Assembly (NCBI RefSeq): GCF_947626835.1 | Contig: NZ_CANQTS010000001.1 | Location: forward strand, 1-64,000 | Direction of reading: 5' to 3' | DNA length: 64,000 nt | From: an uncultured Acinetobacter sp. | Lineage (GTDB): Bacteria; Pseudomonadota; Gammaproteobacteria; Pseudomonadales; Moraxellaceae | Shown: positions 9,602 to 19,466 of the stretch, piece by piece | How the letters are laid out: every line of letters begins with the position of its first letter | How positions within the stretch are numbered: the first letter of the stretch is position 1 | Position numbers and translations under genes: made by a program | Notes under the pieces: model-generated | Database searches by the model: none | What the model saw: the letters and a program-made list of their open reading frames with translations, nothing else | Told to the model about the DNA's origin: nothing

Positions 9602-9628
9602 AAAAAACCTCCAGTATGGAGGTTTTTT
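9602..9628. terminator. Bidirectional terminator between pgeF and smpB
   Basis: Stem AACCTCC / GGAGGTT with a 5-nt loop, flanked by an A-run on the left and a T-run on the right. It can serve both pgeF (plus) and smpB (minus), which converge here. Confidence 0.85.
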
Positions 9629-9629
9629 A

Positions 9630-10106
9630 TTATTTATGGAAAATGCGCGCTTTGTCACGTTGCCAATCACGGTCTTTTTCGGTGGCACGTTTGTCATGCA
9701 ATTGTTTACCTTTCACCAACGCAATTTCAAGCTTGGCTAATGGTCCTTTCCAATAACAAGCCAAAGGTACACATGAATAACCTTTTTGATTGACTGCACC
9801 TAATAATTTGTCCAGTTCACGACGGCTGAGCAGCAATTTACGCGTGCGTGTTGCTTCAGGTACAACATGTGTAGACGCTGACAGTAAAGGTTGAATTTGG
9901 GCACCAAAAAGATAAGCTTCACCATTTTTAAAGGTCACATAGCTTTCACTTAAGGTCATACGGCCAGCACGTAAAGATTTGACTTCCCAACCTTGTAAGG
10001 ACAGACCCGCTTCAAATTTTTCTTCAATAAAATAGTCGTGACGTGCACGTTTATTTTGTGCAATCGTCCCACCATTATTTTTTTTCACTACTGATATTTT
10101 TGCCAT
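9630..10106 (-). CDS. smpB: SsrA-binding protein SmpB
   Basis: Binds tmRNA and brings it to stalled ribosomes for trans-translation. The product is 158 aa with the SmpB beta-barrel core ([20 protein letters not shown] and [11 protein letters not shown]) and the basic C-terminal tail [20 protein letters not shown] ending in ARIFHK. The tmRNA gene itself is not next to it. It is divergent from coaD across about 165 nt. Confidence 0.97.
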   Translation of the reverse strand: MAKISVVKKNNGGTIAQNKRARHDYFIEEKFEAGLSLQGWEVKSLRAGRMTLSESYVTFKNGEAYLFGAQIQPLLSASTHVVPEATRTRKLLLSRRELDKLLGAVNQKGYSCVPLACYWKGPLAKLEIALVKGKQLHDKRATEKDRDWQRDKARIFHK

Positions 10107-10230
10107 AATAAGACACTTCCCAACTTAAGCACTATTGTGCCCCAAGCAGGCCATGCTGACAATTCATAAAATCTTACTGGCTAAAAAATTACAGCAATTG
10201 AAGTTTTGGTTCACCCCAAAACATGCTTTT

Positions 10231-10239
10231 TGCTAGAAT
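10231..10239 (+). promoter_or_regulatory. Extended -10 promoter of coaD
   Basis: TGCTAGAAT gives an extended -10 element (TGn plus TAGAAT) 33 nt before the coaD ATG. The stretch that follows, TGCTAGAATAGCGCTCGAA, closely matches the stretch before rnpB. A good -35 box is not visible. Confidence 0.55.
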
Positions 10240-10241
10240 AG

Positions 10242-10763
<522 letters not shown>

Positions 10764-10764
10764 A

Positions 10765-11028
10765 GTGTCTTTATATATTACCGATGAATGCATTAATTGC
10801 GATGTGTGCGAGCCTGTATGTCCCAATGAAGCCATTTTCATGGGCGAGGTGATTTATGAAATTCACCCTGATTTATGTACCGAATGTGTTGGACATTATG
10901 ACCAACCGCAGTGTCAATTATTTTGTCCAGTCGATTGTATTCCGCATGATCCCAATCATGTCGAAAGTGATGACACACTCATGGAAAAATATAAAACACT
11001 GATTGCTCAAAAAAGCGCAAGCAATTAA
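10765..11028 (+). CDS. YfhL-type 4Fe-4S dicluster ferredoxin
   Basis: A small electron carrier of 87 aa with two cysteine clusters: CINCDVCEPVCP near the N-terminus, and CTECVGHYDQPQCQLFCPVDC, in which the second cluster has the longer spacing typical of the YfhL/Alvin ferredoxin group. The start is taken as GTG at 10765, giving (M)SLYITDECIN, because it has AAGG about 8 nt upstream inside the coaD end and matches the family N-terminus. The upstream extension to 10708 lies in coaD and is not credible. Likely translationally coupled to coaD. Confidence 0.9.
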   Translation: MSLYITDECINCDVCEPVCPNEAIFMGEVIYEIHPDLCTECVGHYDQPQCQLFCPVDCIPHDPNHVESDDTLMEKYKTLIAQKSASN

Positions 11029-11038
11029 TTACAAAGTT

Positions 11039-11047
11039 TGCTAGAAT
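11039..11047 (+). promoter_or_regulatory. rnpB extended -10 promoter
   Basis: TGCTAGAAT immediately before GCCGCTCGAAG, with an extended TGn element 8 nt before the predicted RNA 5' end. It resembles the element before coaD. Confidence 0.6.
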
Positions 11048-11054
11048 GCCGCTC

Positions 11055-11428
<374 letters not shown>

Positions 11429-11459
11429 AAAAAATTTTACAAAATTGTGAAAAAAGTAC

Positions 11460-11488
11460 TTGACGGATATTTAGATTAGGTACATAAT
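11460..11488 (+). promoter_or_regulatory. Promoter of first tRNA-Met
   Basis: TTGACG, a 17-nt spacer, then CATAAT (11483-11488), followed by a GC-rich discriminator GCGC typical of stringently controlled stable-RNA promoters. It lies 15 nt before the tRNA 5' end. Confidence 0.85.
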
Positions 11489-11503
11489 ACGCGCACAGTT
11501 TAC

Positions 11504-11580
11504 GGCTATGTAGCTCAGTTGGTTAGAGCACCGCACTCATAATGCGGGGGTCACAAGTTCAAGTCTCGTCATAGCCACCA
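11504..11580 (+). tRNA. tRNA-Met (CAU), elongator, copy 1
   Basis: A 77-nt cloverleaf with encoded CCA and anticodon CAT at 11538-11540. The acceptor stem GGCTATG / CATAGCC and body resemble E. coli metT rather than the isoleucine-accepting ileX tRNA, so I call it elongator Met. The copy at 11909 is identical. Confidence 0.93.
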
Positions 11581-11585
11581 TTTTT

Positions 11586-11617
11586 AAGACCACATTCACT
11601 AATGTGGTCTTTTTTTT
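11586..11617 (+). terminator. Terminator of tRNA-Met copy 1
   Basis: Stem AAGACCACAT / ATGTGGTCTT with loop TCACTA, followed by a run of eight T. Confidence 0.9.
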
Positions 11618-11864
11618 GCCTGAAATTTAAAATTTTAACAGCATGATATAAATAAAGCGTATAGATTAAGTTGGAGCGTCTTCAAGCAGTAGGGGGCTTT
11701 CTACGTTTATGAATAGTAATGATTAATGCCTCATTTAATCTAGTCAATCTTGATATTGTGAAGTTCATCTTTATAAAAAATTGCGCTTAAACAGAAGATT
11801 TGAATAAAAAATTAGTAAAATGAAAGGTTTTGTTTAATATGTGAACATTTGTAACAAAAAATGC
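11618..11864. other. Spacer between tRNA-Met cassettes
   Basis: About 250 nt, strongly A+T-rich, between the terminator of the first tRNA-Met and the promoter of the second. I see no reading frame with a ribosome site and no RNA signature in it. Confidence 0.6.
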
Positions 11865-11893
11865 TTGACCTTATCTTCAATTATTTACATAAT
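11865..11893 (+). promoter_or_regulatory. Promoter of second tRNA-Met
   Basis: TTGACC, a 17-nt spacer, then CATAAT (11888-11893) and the same GCGC-type discriminator as the first cassette. Confidence 0.85.
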
Positions 11894-11908
11894 GCGCTCA
11901 CAGTTTAC

Positions 11909-11985
11909 GGCTATGTAGCTCAGTTGGTTAGAGCACCGCACTCATAATGCGGGGGTCACAAGTTCAAGTCTCGTCATAGCCACCA
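11909..11985 (+). tRNA. tRNA-Met (CAU), elongator, copy 2
   Basis: Identical over 77 nt to the copy at 11504-11580, with CCA encoded. It has its own promoter and terminator, so it is an independent cassette and not part of a polycistronic array. Confidence 0.93.
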
Positions 11986-11991
11986 TTTTAA

Positions 11992-12022
11992 AGACCAAGC
12001 TCTCAGCTTGGTCTCTTTTTTT
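11992..12022 (+). terminator. Terminator of tRNA-Met copy 2
   Basis: Stem AGACCAAGC / GCTTGGTCT with a short loop, followed by CTTTTTTT. Confidence 0.88.
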
Positions 12023-12075
12023 GTGCTTTAAAAAACCTGCAACTTGACTTGCTATGTGTGGCATAGCATTTAATA

Positions 12076-12111
12076 TAAAAAAAATCGCCTGATCCGAAGA
12101 TCAAGCGATTT
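12076..12111 (-). terminator. nadE terminator
   Basis: Inverted repeat AAATCGC-C-TGATC / GATCA-A-GCGATTT with loop CGAA. Read on the minus strand it ends in a T-run (A-run 12077-12084 on the plus strand). Confidence 0.8.
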
Positions 12112-12133
12112 GTATAGCATTAATTGGGCTAAA

Positions 12134-13759
12134 TCAAACGCCAGCTTTCCAACCATTGACGATTGGATAACGACGCTCACGGCTATAAGCACGTGATGAA
12201 ATACGTGGACCAATCGCACCTTGACGACGTTTGTATTCGCTACGATCAGTCAGACGAATCACTTTTTCAACTACGTCGGGCGCAAAACCTTTGGCGATAA
12301 TATCGTCTTGACTTAAGTCTTCTTCGATATAAGCATATAAAATGGCATCAAGGATGTCATAAGGTGGTAGTGTATCTTGGTCTTTTTGATCAGGACTTAG
12401 TTCTGCTGAAGGCGGACGAGTAATCACACGTTCAGGAATCACCTGTGTTTCGCTTAAAGTATTACGGTATTTAGCCAATTCAAACACAATGGTCTTATAC
12501 ACGTCTTTAAGTACCGCATAACCGCCCACCATATCACCATACAGCGTGCAATAGCCCACAGAAAGCTCTGATTTGTTGCCTGTGGTGAGTACCAAATTAC
12601 CAAACTTATTCGATAAAGCCATAAGCAAGGTGCCACGTGAACGCGCTTGTAAATTCTCTTCCGTGGTGTCAGCCTTGGCTTCACCAAAGAATGGGAATAG
12701 GGTTTGCATAAAGCTATTTACAATCGGATTAATCTCGGCAATACCGAAGGTCACGCCCATAGTTTTGGCTTGTAAAGCTGCATCTTCAACGCTGATTTGT
12801 GCGGTATAGGTATACGGCATCATCACTGCTTGAACTTTATCTGCGCCAATGGCATCCACAGCAATCGCTAAGGTTAAAGCCGAGTCAATACCGCCAGATA
12901 AGCCTAAAATCACGCCTGGAAAGCCTGAGCGCTGCACATAATCACGCGTTGCCATCACTAAGGCTTGATAGATCTCAGCCATGGTGTCTAAAGCAGGTAC
13001 AATCTGCCCTGTCTTATAAGCTTGTTGCGTGGCATCATATTGCGCCATATATAGTTGTTCTTGATAGCTAGCAGCTTGTAGCGCAACTGAGCCATCTTTA
13101 TTAATTAAGAAGCTTGTGCCATCAAAGATGAGGTCATCTTGCCCACCAACTTGGTTGACGTACACCAAGTTCAACTGGAGTTGCTTGGCAAGCTCTTTCA
13201 TGGTCAAAATACGATGTTGCGGCTTACCTACTTCATAAGGGGAAGCATTAAGTACTAACACCGTTTCAACATTAAGCTGCGCCACTTGTTGCACGGTTGG
13301 TAAAGCCCAAAGATCTTCGCAAATCAAAACACCAAACTTATGACCTAAATATTCAAATACAAGGTGTTGATGACCTTCGTTAAAATAACGCTTTTCATCA
13401 AATACGCTGTAATTGGGTAAGTTTTGCTTGTTGTAGACGCCAAGTACTTGACCGTCTTTCATCACTGCAGCTGAGTTATAGCGTTGACCATCTTCAGCTT
13501 GATGCACAAAACCAAATACCAAGACAATATCTTTGACTTCGCGTAACGCAGCAAAGGCTTGTTCTGTGCGTTTGGCTAAACTTGGGCGCAGCAATAAATC
13601 TTCTGCGCCATAACCAATCACTGATAATTCAGGAAAAACAATTAAATCAGCTTGTTGTTGTTTCGCAGCATCAATTTGTTCCAACATTTTTTGAGTATTG
13701 GCTTCGATATTGCCAATATGTGGAGAGAATTGTGCAAGGGCAATGTTAAAATTTTTCAT
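12134..13759 (-). CDS. nadE: Glutamine-dependent NAD+ synthetase
   Basis: Makes NAD+ from deamido-NAD+ using ATP and ammonia from glutamine. The product is 541 aa with two domains. The N-terminal nitrilase-type amidotransferase domain has the Glu-Lys-Cys triad at about E44 (FPELS), K111 (NKQNLP) and C147 (LICEDLW). The C-terminal synthetase domain has the PP-loop SGGIDS at about residues 288-293. I chose the ATG at 13759 over an in-frame TTG two codons earlier. Confidence 0.96.
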   Translation of the reverse strand: MKNFNIALAQFSPHIGNIEANTQKMLEQIDAAKQQQADLIVFPELSVIGYGAEDLLLRPSLAKRTEQAFAALREVKDIVLVFGFVHQAEDGQRYNSAAVMKDGQVLGVYNKQNLPNYSVFDEKRYFNEGHQHLVFEYLGHKFGVLICEDLWALPTVQQVAQLNVETVLVLNASPYEVGKPQHRILTMKELAKQLQLNLVYVNQVGGQDDLIFDGTSFLINKDGSVALQAASYQEQLYMAQYDATQQAYKTGQIVPALDTMAEIYQALVMATRDYVQRSGFPGVILGLSGGIDSALTLAIAVDAIGADKVQAVMMPYTYTAQISVEDAALQAKTMGVTFGIAEINPIVNSFMQTLFPFFGEAKADTTEENLQARSRGTLLMALSNKFGNLVLTTGNKSELSVGYCTLYGDMVGGYAVLKDVYKTIVFELAKYRNTLSETQVIPERVITRPPSAELSPDQKDQDTLPPYDILDAILYAYIEEDLSQDDIIAKGFAPDVVEKVIRLTDRSEYKRRQGAIGPRISSRAYSRERRYPIVNGWKAGV

Positions 13760-14011
13760 TTCCAATAAAATCCTATACCTATCAGGATATGTACATAACT
13801 TGAGTTTGTTATCGCTATAAGTCCAAGGTTATGTCAAAGTTGAACAGCAAAATAAAGTCTTAAAATAAGTAATTTGCGGCTTCTACTATATACGAATTGC
13901 ATAACACTGCGTTATCAAATCATAAAAAAAACCTTGAATTGCTTTAAAAAAGACAGGCTTTGTTTCCATAATGGCTGTTGTAACGCAAGCAAAACGATGT
14001 ATAGGTGTAAT

Positions 14012-14487
14012 ATGAGACAAGTCACAAGAAAATTAAGCTTAAGATCGTGCTTGATTTTACGCGAGCGTTATTTAAGCGAGGATGAAAAAAAACTTGCCTA
14101 TTCGGTGTTTGGTGAAGCTTTACAACTCGAGCAGATTCGTATTGTGGCACATCGTTGGGTGCTTAAAAATTATGCCATCAGTCCCAATGGTCATATCTAC
14201 TTTAATATCTATAACTGGTGTGAGGATTTTTCAAAAGCCTCTTTAGCCAAGCAAAGTTGGTTGATTCATGAACTCACTCATGTGTGGGGCAAGTGCAGCA
14301 GGGTATGCAGGTGGTGTTAAGAGCGCTGTTAAATCGCAAATACAGCTATATCTTAAAAGAGGGTAAAACCTTCTTTAAATACGGCATTGAACAACAAGCC
14401 AGTATGGTACAAGATTATTTTTTAAAACGTGCCCAAGGCCAAGATTGTCAGGCCTATGAACACTGTATTCCATTTTTAAAAACTTAA
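14012..14487 (+). pseudogene. Frameshifted gene with HELTH metallopeptidase-like motif
   Basis: Two overlapping frames together read as one protein of about 157 aa. The first (ATG 14012) gives MRQVTRKLSLRSCLILRERY and continues to NWLIHELTHVW-like sequence; the second continues QVQQGMQVVLRALLNRKYSY to CIPFLKT (stop 14487). They join only if two bases are removed from the GGGG run at about 14286-14289, which restores HELTHVWQ. HExxH motifs of this form occur in VgrG/Rhs-associated and small zinc-peptidase-like proteins, but I cannot name the family. It is either a real two-base insertion or a sequencing error. It is not part of any secretion cluster here. Confidence 0.6.
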
Positions 14488-14493
14488 ACCCAT

Positions 14494-14522
14494 AAAAAAA
14501 CCGCCCAAAGAGGCGGTTTTTT
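14494..14522. terminator. Bidirectional terminator between HELTH gene and gltA
   Basis: Stem AAACCGCC / GGCGGTTT with loop CAAAGA, with an A-run before and a T-run after, so it works on both strands for these convergent genes. Confidence 0.85.
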
Positions 14523-14542
14523 GTCTTTCAACGCAAGTTCGA

Positions 14543-15817
14543 TTAACGAACGATGTCGCGTTGAACTTCGCCAGTGTAAAGCTGACGAGGACGACCGATC
14601 TTGTATGGACCGCTGTGCATTTCTAACCAGTGGCTGATCCAACCAACAGTACGTGCAAGCGCGAAAATTACAGTGAACATTTCTGTTGGGATACCAATCG
14701 CTTTTAAGATGATACCTGAGTAGAAATCTACGTTCGGGTAAAGGTTACGTTTGATGAAGTACTCATCAGATAACGCAATACGTTCAAGTTCCATTGCTAA
14801 AGCAAGTTGTGGATCGTTGATGCCAAGCGCGCCAAGCACTTCGTCACACGTTTCTTTCATTACTTTCGCACGTGGATCGAAGTTTTTGTAAACTCGGTGA
14901 CCGAAGCCCATAAGTTTAACTTCTTTAGTCTTCACTTTTTCCATGAAGCCTGCAACGTTCTCTACAGTGCCGATTTCATCAAGCATTTTAAGAACAGCTT
15001 CGTTTGCACCACCGTGAGCAGGGCCCCAAAGTGCAGAGATACCAGCAGCGATACATGCATACGGGTTAGCACCAGTAGAACCAGCTAAACGTACAGTAGA
15101 TGTAGACGCATTTTGTTCGTGGTCTGCATGAAGCGTGAAGATACGATCCATTGCTTTAGCAAGGATAGGATCAACTTTGTAATCACGATCAGCAGGCGTT
15201 GCAAACATCATGTGAAGGAAGTTTTCAGCGTAGCCTAAGTCGTTACGTGGGTAAACAAACGGTTGACCGATTGTGTACTTGTAGCTCCAAGCCGCTAAAG
15301 TAGGAATCTTCGCGATTAAACGAATCGCTGTGATTTCACGGTGGTTCACATCTTCGATGTCTAAGTTGTTGTGGTAGAACGCAGATAACGCACCAACAAC
15401 ACCAACCATGATCGCCATAGGATGCGCATCACGACGGAAACCGTTGTAGAAACGGCTTACTTGGTCGTGAACCATCGTATGGTTACGTACTTTAGCGTCA
15501 AATTCTTCTTTTTGCTCAGCTGTTGGAAGCTCGCCATTTAATAATAAGTAGCAAGTTTCTAAGTAGTCAGCTTTAGTTGCCAATTGATCAATTGGGTAAC
15601 CGCGGTGTAAAAGAATACCTTTATTACCATCGATGAACGTGATTTTAGACTCGCAAGACGCTGTAGCCATAAAACCAGGATCAAAAGTAAAATGACCTGC
15701 TGCCAATACATCTTTAACGTCGATTACGTCAGGGCCTAAAGTGCCGCTGTAAATCGGTAATTCAATTTCTTTGCCATCAAGCTGTAATACGGCTTTCTTG
15801 CCAGTTACTTCAGACAT
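14543..15817 (-). CDS. gltA: Citrate synthase
   Basis: Condenses oxaloacetate and acetyl-CoA to citrate at TCA entry. The product is 424 aa, the length of the NADH-sensitive type II enzymes of gammaproteobacteria. Active-site motifs are present: the first His in [14 protein letters not shown], the second in [14 protein letters not shown], and the Asp in NVDFYSG. The ribosome site is AGGAG before the ATG. It is divergent from sdhC across about 960 nt. Confidence 0.98.
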   Translation of the reverse strand: MSEVTGKKAVLQLDGKEIELPIYSGTLGPDVIDVKDVLAAGHFTFDPGFMATASCESKITFIDGNKGILLHRGYPIDQLATKADYLETCYLLLNGELPTAEQKEEFDAKVRNHTMVHDQVSRFYNGFRRDAHPMAIMVGVVGALSAFYHNNLDIEDVNHREITAIRLIAKIPTLAAWSYKYTIGQPFVYPRNDLGYAENFLHMMFATPADRDYKVDPILAKAMDRIFTLHADHEQNASTSTVRLAGSTGANPYACIAAGISALWGPAHGGANEAVLKMLDEIGTVENVAGFMEKVKTKEVKLMGFGHRVYKNFDPRAKVMKETCDEVLGALGINDPQLALAMELERIALSDEYFIKRNLYPNVDFYSGIILKAIGIPTEMFTVIFALARTVGWISHWLEMHSGPYKIGRPRQLYTGEVQRDIVR

Positions 15818-16777
15818 TCAATTGATCTCCTGTCCTGGTGAATGTTGGATCTGATCCCTAAACATTTGTAATTAATAGTTGAATCAGATCGGTCAAAAAA
15901 TTGCTATAAGATTAGAGGGTGTGCAAGTTTTGTCAATTATACTTATGGATAAAAGCTGACATCTAAACCAAGATAGAGTCAAAAATTATGCATCTGACAA
16001 AAAGCGCTTTTTACACCGCCGCAGTATAATAAGTCAAAATCCAAGATTGTATAGAAAAAAATAACGCTAATGGCTTAAAACTAGACGATTTTTAACCCTA
16101 CAAAATTTAAATTCCTCAATCGCTATAGCAAGGCTTTTTGCTGAAAACAACGCATATTTCACCACTTAGCTTGAATATGGCTTTGTCATGGCACAAAACA
16201 TTCAGCACAAAAACATCTATTGCTGAGCAGCTGTTTGGCTAAAAAATAACGTATCAGCATATCCAAACGCATGTTAGGCAGTTAAAAACTGTATCTTGAT
16301 CATGGGATTGTTGGATGAAAATTAAAGCTTATGTTTTGAGCTAATGATGGAGCTTACAACATGAATTTTTTTCACCATGACGATATTTTTTGAAAAAAGA
16401 GCAACTTGGGGCACAAAACCACGACAATCTATGTCATAAAAAACGCTCAAGAGGAAAATTTCTCTATCTTTAGTCTAAATGTCATTAAGTCAGGCTAAAG
16501 GGAAAAGCGATTACTGAAATATCAAGGGATTACTTTAAAACCAATGATATAGCGTCATTTAGGTGCTTGAGCCATTGGTTTTAGCTATTTATGTATTTGT
16601 TAATGATTCTTATTTATGGTTTTTTTGGCTAAAAGCCGAGTAGCACTGTTTGTATTTTAATAGTTGACGTTTTATAATTCGATGTCGTTTTAAGTTTAGG
16701 CATGCAAACTGCCTAACAATGCCAGCTTTCCTTCGAATTAATTCCAACAAACTCCGGATGGAGTTTTTAACTACAGG
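15818..16777. other. gltA-sdhC divergent intergenic region
   Basis: About 960 nt without a credible gene. Near gltA are two 13-nt direct repeats, GTTGGATCTGATC (15844-15856) and GTTGAATCAGATC (15878-15890). Further on is an 11-bp inverted repeat, TAAAACCAATG (16536-16546) / CATTGGTTTTA (16573-16583). A TATAAT at about 16671 is a plausible sdh promoter -10. The sdhC leader that follows contains two hairpins. The length suggests heavy transcriptional control of both TCA units. Confidence 0.6.
16696..16768 (+). promoter_or_regulatory. Two hairpins in the sdhC leader
   Basis: Hairpin one is TTAGGCA / TGCCTAA (16696-16716). Hairpin two is AAACTCC / GGAGTTT with loop GGAT (16749-16766), followed by TTAA. 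The second stem ends only about 10 nt before the sdhC start region, so it could act as a weak terminator or cover the ribosome site. The function is inferred. Confidence 0.5.
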
Positions 16778-17176
16778 ATGCCCGCTGTGAAAAGCAACAG
16801 ACCTGTCAATTTGTCCATGGGTCAAGTTTTAGACGTAAACTTAAAATCCCCTGTGGCTATTGCATCAATTCTACACCGTCTTTCTGGTGTCATCGTATTT
16901 TTACTCGTTCCGGTACTTTTATGGATCTTAGACAAGTCATTGTCTTCTCCTGAAGGTTTTGCGCAAGTTCAAGAAATCATGAGTGGTTTCGTGGTGCGCT
17001 TTATCGTATGGGTGTTCGTAGCCGGCTTAATTTACCACTTCATTGCAGGTGTTAAGCATTTACTTGCTGACCAAGGCATTGCAGAGGAACTGCAAAGCGG
17101 TCGCACAGCAGCTACTATCGCATTAATCTTGTCTGCAATCGGTATCGTTGCGTCATTTGTATGGATCGTACTCTAA
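16778..17176 (+). CDS. sdhC: Succinate dehydrogenase cytochrome b556 subunit
   Basis: A membrane anchor of complex II that helps bind heme b and ubiquinone. The product is 132 aa with three transmembrane helices and the conserved SILHRLSGV segment and heme-ligand region YHFIAGVKHLLAD. The ATG at 16778 gives MPAVKSNRPVNL, matching the E. coli and Pseudomonas N-termini. However, AGGA sits directly on this ATG, whereas the in-frame GTG at 16787 has ideal spacing, so the true start is uncertain by three codons. First gene of sdhCDAB. Confidence 0.95.
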   Translation: MPAVKSNRPVNLSMGQVLDVNLKSPVAIASILHRLSGVIVFLLVPVLLWILDKSLSSPEGFAQVQEIMSGFVVRFIVWVFVAGLIYHFIAGVKHLLADQGIAEELQSGRTAATIALILSAIGIVASFVWIVL

Positions 17177-17541
17177 TGAAAAGTGCTACAGGTTTTACGG
17201 GTTCAGGTTCTCGTGATTGGTTTATCCAACGCGTAAGTGCTGTTGTATTAGCTGTTTATACCGTAGTGGTATTCGGTTGGATTTTGTGTAATAGCGGATT
17301 CAATTTCGAACAGTGGTACGGTTTTATGATGACAACACCAATGAAGATTTTATCTTTGTTGTCAGTCTTATCTTTAGTTGCACATGCTTGGATCGGAATG
17401 TGGCAAGTTTTCACGGATTACGTGACGACTCGTCAAATGGGTCCTTCAGCAAATGGTTTGCGTATGGTACTCACTACAGCAGTGATTATTGCTGTATTGG
17501 CATACGCAATCTGGGCAATCCAGATTTTTTGGGCGAATTGA
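17176..17541 (+). CDS. sdhD: Succinate dehydrogenase membrane anchor subunit
   Basis: The second membrane anchor of complex II, 121 aa with three transmembrane helices (about residues 20-40, 55-78 and 90-115). The start ATG overlaps the sdhC stop as TAATG, indicating translational coupling. The segment RDWFIQRVSAVVLAVYT matches SdhD. The SLVAHAWIGMWQVFTDY stretch holds the conserved His and quinone-site Asp-Tyr region. An earlier in-frame ATG (17161) lies within sdhC and is less likely. Confidence 0.95.
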   Translation: MKSATGFTGSGSRDWFIQRVSAVVLAVYTVVVFGWILCNSGFNFEQWYGFMMTTPMKILSLLSVLSLVAHAWIGMWQVFTDYVTTRQMGPSANGLRMVLTTAVIIAVLAYAIWAIQIFWAN

Positions 17542-17553
17542 TAGGAAGCAATC

Positions 17554-19452
17554 ATGGGCGCTATAAACCCTAAAGAAGATTACACAAATATTCCACACGA
17601 AACTTTCGATGCTGTCATCGTAGGTGGCGGTGGTTCTGGTATGCGCGCATCTTACCAGCTTGCTCAAGCGGGTTTAAAAGTTGCTGTATTGACCAAAGTA
17701 TTCCCAACACGTTCGCACACTGTGGCAGCACAAGGTGGTATCGGTGCGTCACTTGGTAACATGCAAGAAGATAACTGGCATTACCATTTCTACGACACGG
17801 TTAAGGGTTCTGACTGGTTAGGCGACCAAGACGCGATTGAGTTTATGACGCGTGAAGCGCCACAAGTAGTTTATGAACTTGAACACTTAGGTATGCCATT
17901 TGACCGTAACGCAGACGGTACGATTTACCAACGTCCATTTGGTGGTCACTCTGCAAACTACGGCGAAAAAGCAGTCCCTCGTGCATGTGCTGCTGCCGAC
18001 CGTACAGGTCACGCACTTCTTCACACGCTTTATCAAAGCAACGTGAAAATGGGTACACAATTCTTCGTAGAATGGATCGCACTTGATCTTATTCGTAACG
18101 AAGCAGGCGACGTACTTGGTGTAACTGCAATTGACCAAGAAACTGGCAAAATCGCAGTATTCCAAGCCAAAGCAACATTGTTTGCTACTGGTGGTGCTGG
18201 TCGTGTGTATCGTGCATCTACAAACGCTTATATCAACACTGGTGACGGTCTTGGTATGGCGGCGCGTGCAGGTATTCCATTACAAGATATGGAATTCTGG
18301 CAATTCCACCCAACGGGTGTTGCAGGTGCCGGCGTATTGTTAACTGAAGGTTGTCGTGGTGAAGGTGCAATCCTTCGTAACAAAGACGGCGAACCGTTCA
18401 TGGAACGTTATGCTCCGACTTTAAAAGACTTGGCACCGCGTGACTTCGTATCACGTTCTATGGACCAAGAAATTAAAGAAGGTCGTGGTTGTGGTCCTAA
18501 AGGCGATTACATCCTTCTAGACATGACGCACTTAGGTGCTGAAACGATCATGAAACGTCTTCCATCTGTATTTGAGATTGGTAAGAAATTCGCGAACGTT
18601 GACATCACTAAAGAACCAATTCCTGTAGTACCAACAATCCATTACCAAATGGGTGGTATTCCAACCAACATTCATGGTCAAGTTGTTGTACCTGAATCTC
18701 GCGAAACTCAACCGCTAGAAGCAAACTACAACAAAGACAATGATGTTTACTCAACCAATGCTGGTGAACGTGATTTCTCTAAGCCAATCAAAGGCTTCTA
18801 TGCAATCGGTGAATGTTCATGTGTATCTGTACACGGTGCAAACCGTTTAGGTACCAACTCATTGCTTGACTTGGTTGTATTTGGTAAAGCTGCAGGTCAA
18901 CATATCATTGAATATGTAACCAAAAAGCATGATGGTGAATATGAACCATTACCGCCAAAAGTTCTTGAGCAAACTGTTGCACGTATTCGTAAATTAGACG
19001 AATCAACAACAGGTGAAAACGCACAAGACGTAGCCGATGCGATTCGTGACATCGTTCAAGACCATGCTGGTGTATTCCGTACAACTGCATTGCTTGAAAA
19101 AGGCGTAAAAGAAATTCTTGCGCTTGAACCACGTATTCGTAATATCCACTTAAAAGACAAATCTAAAGTGTTTAACACCGCACGTGTGGAAGCTTTAGAA
19201 GTGGAAAACTTATACGAAGTAGCAAAAGCAACCTTAATTTCTGCTGCTGCACGTAAAGAATGTCGTGGTGCGCATACGGTTGTAGACTTTGAGTTACCAC
19301 CAGATCACCCGTCTTACCCGTACGGTCGTCGTGATGATGTGTGGATGAAGCATACTTTATGGTTCTCAAGTGACAACCGTTTAGAGTATAAGCCTGTGCG
19401 TTACCGTCCGTTAACGGTTGATGCAATTCCACCTAAACCACGTACATTCTAA
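17554..19452 (+). CDS. sdhA: Succinate dehydrogenase flavoprotein subunit
   Basis: Oxidises succinate to fumarate with covalently bound FAD on the cytoplasmic face of complex II. The product is 632 aa, longer than E. coli SdhA (588), with an N-terminal extension before the FAD-binding [10 protein letters not shown] motif. The His of SHTVAAQGG is the covalent FAD attachment site. Active-site segments ([38 protein letters not shown]) are intact. It has a good ribosome site and lies 12 nt after sdhD. Confidence 0.98.
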   Translation: MGAINPKEDYTNIPHETFDAVIVGGGGSGMRASYQLAQAGLKVAVLTKVFPTRSHTVAAQGGIGASLGNMQEDNWHYHFYDTVKGSDWLGDQDAIEFMTREAPQVVYELEHLGMPFDRNADGTIYQRPFGGHSANYGEKAVPRACAAADRTGHALLHTLYQSNVKMGTQFFVEWIALDLIRNEAGDVLGVTAIDQETGKIAVFQAKATLFATGGAGRVYRASTNAYINTGDGLGMAARAGIPLQDMEFWQFHPTGVAGAGVLLTEGCRGEGAILRNKDGEPFMERYAPTLKDLAPRDFVSRSMDQEIKEGRGCGPKGDYILLDMTHLGAETIMKRLPSVFEIGKKFANVDITKEPIPVVPTIHYQMGGIPTNIHGQVVVPESRETQPLEANYNKDNDVYSTNAGERDFSKPIKGFYAIGECSCVSVHGANRLGTNSLLDLVVFGKAAGQHIIEYVTKKHDGEYEPLPPKVLEQTVARIRKLDESTTGENAQDVADAIRDIVQDHAGVFRTTALLEKGVKEILALEPRIRNIHLKDKSKVFNTARVEALEVENLYEVAKATLISAAARKECRGAHTVVDFELPPDHPSYPYGRRDDVWMKHTLWFSSDNRLEYKPVRYRPLTVDAIPPKPRTF

Positions 19453-19466
19453 TTAGGAGAGTTGAG

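Noticed and set aside
14281..14300. Programmed ribosomal frameshift in the HELTH gene
   Set aside because: The site has a G4 run but not an X-XXY-YYZ heptamer, and no downstream pseudoknot is evident; decay or sequencing error is simpler.
16610..16825. 71-aa minus-strand frame upstream of sdhC
   Set aside because: No ribosome site, no recognisable protein pattern, and it overlaps the sdhC leader and start.
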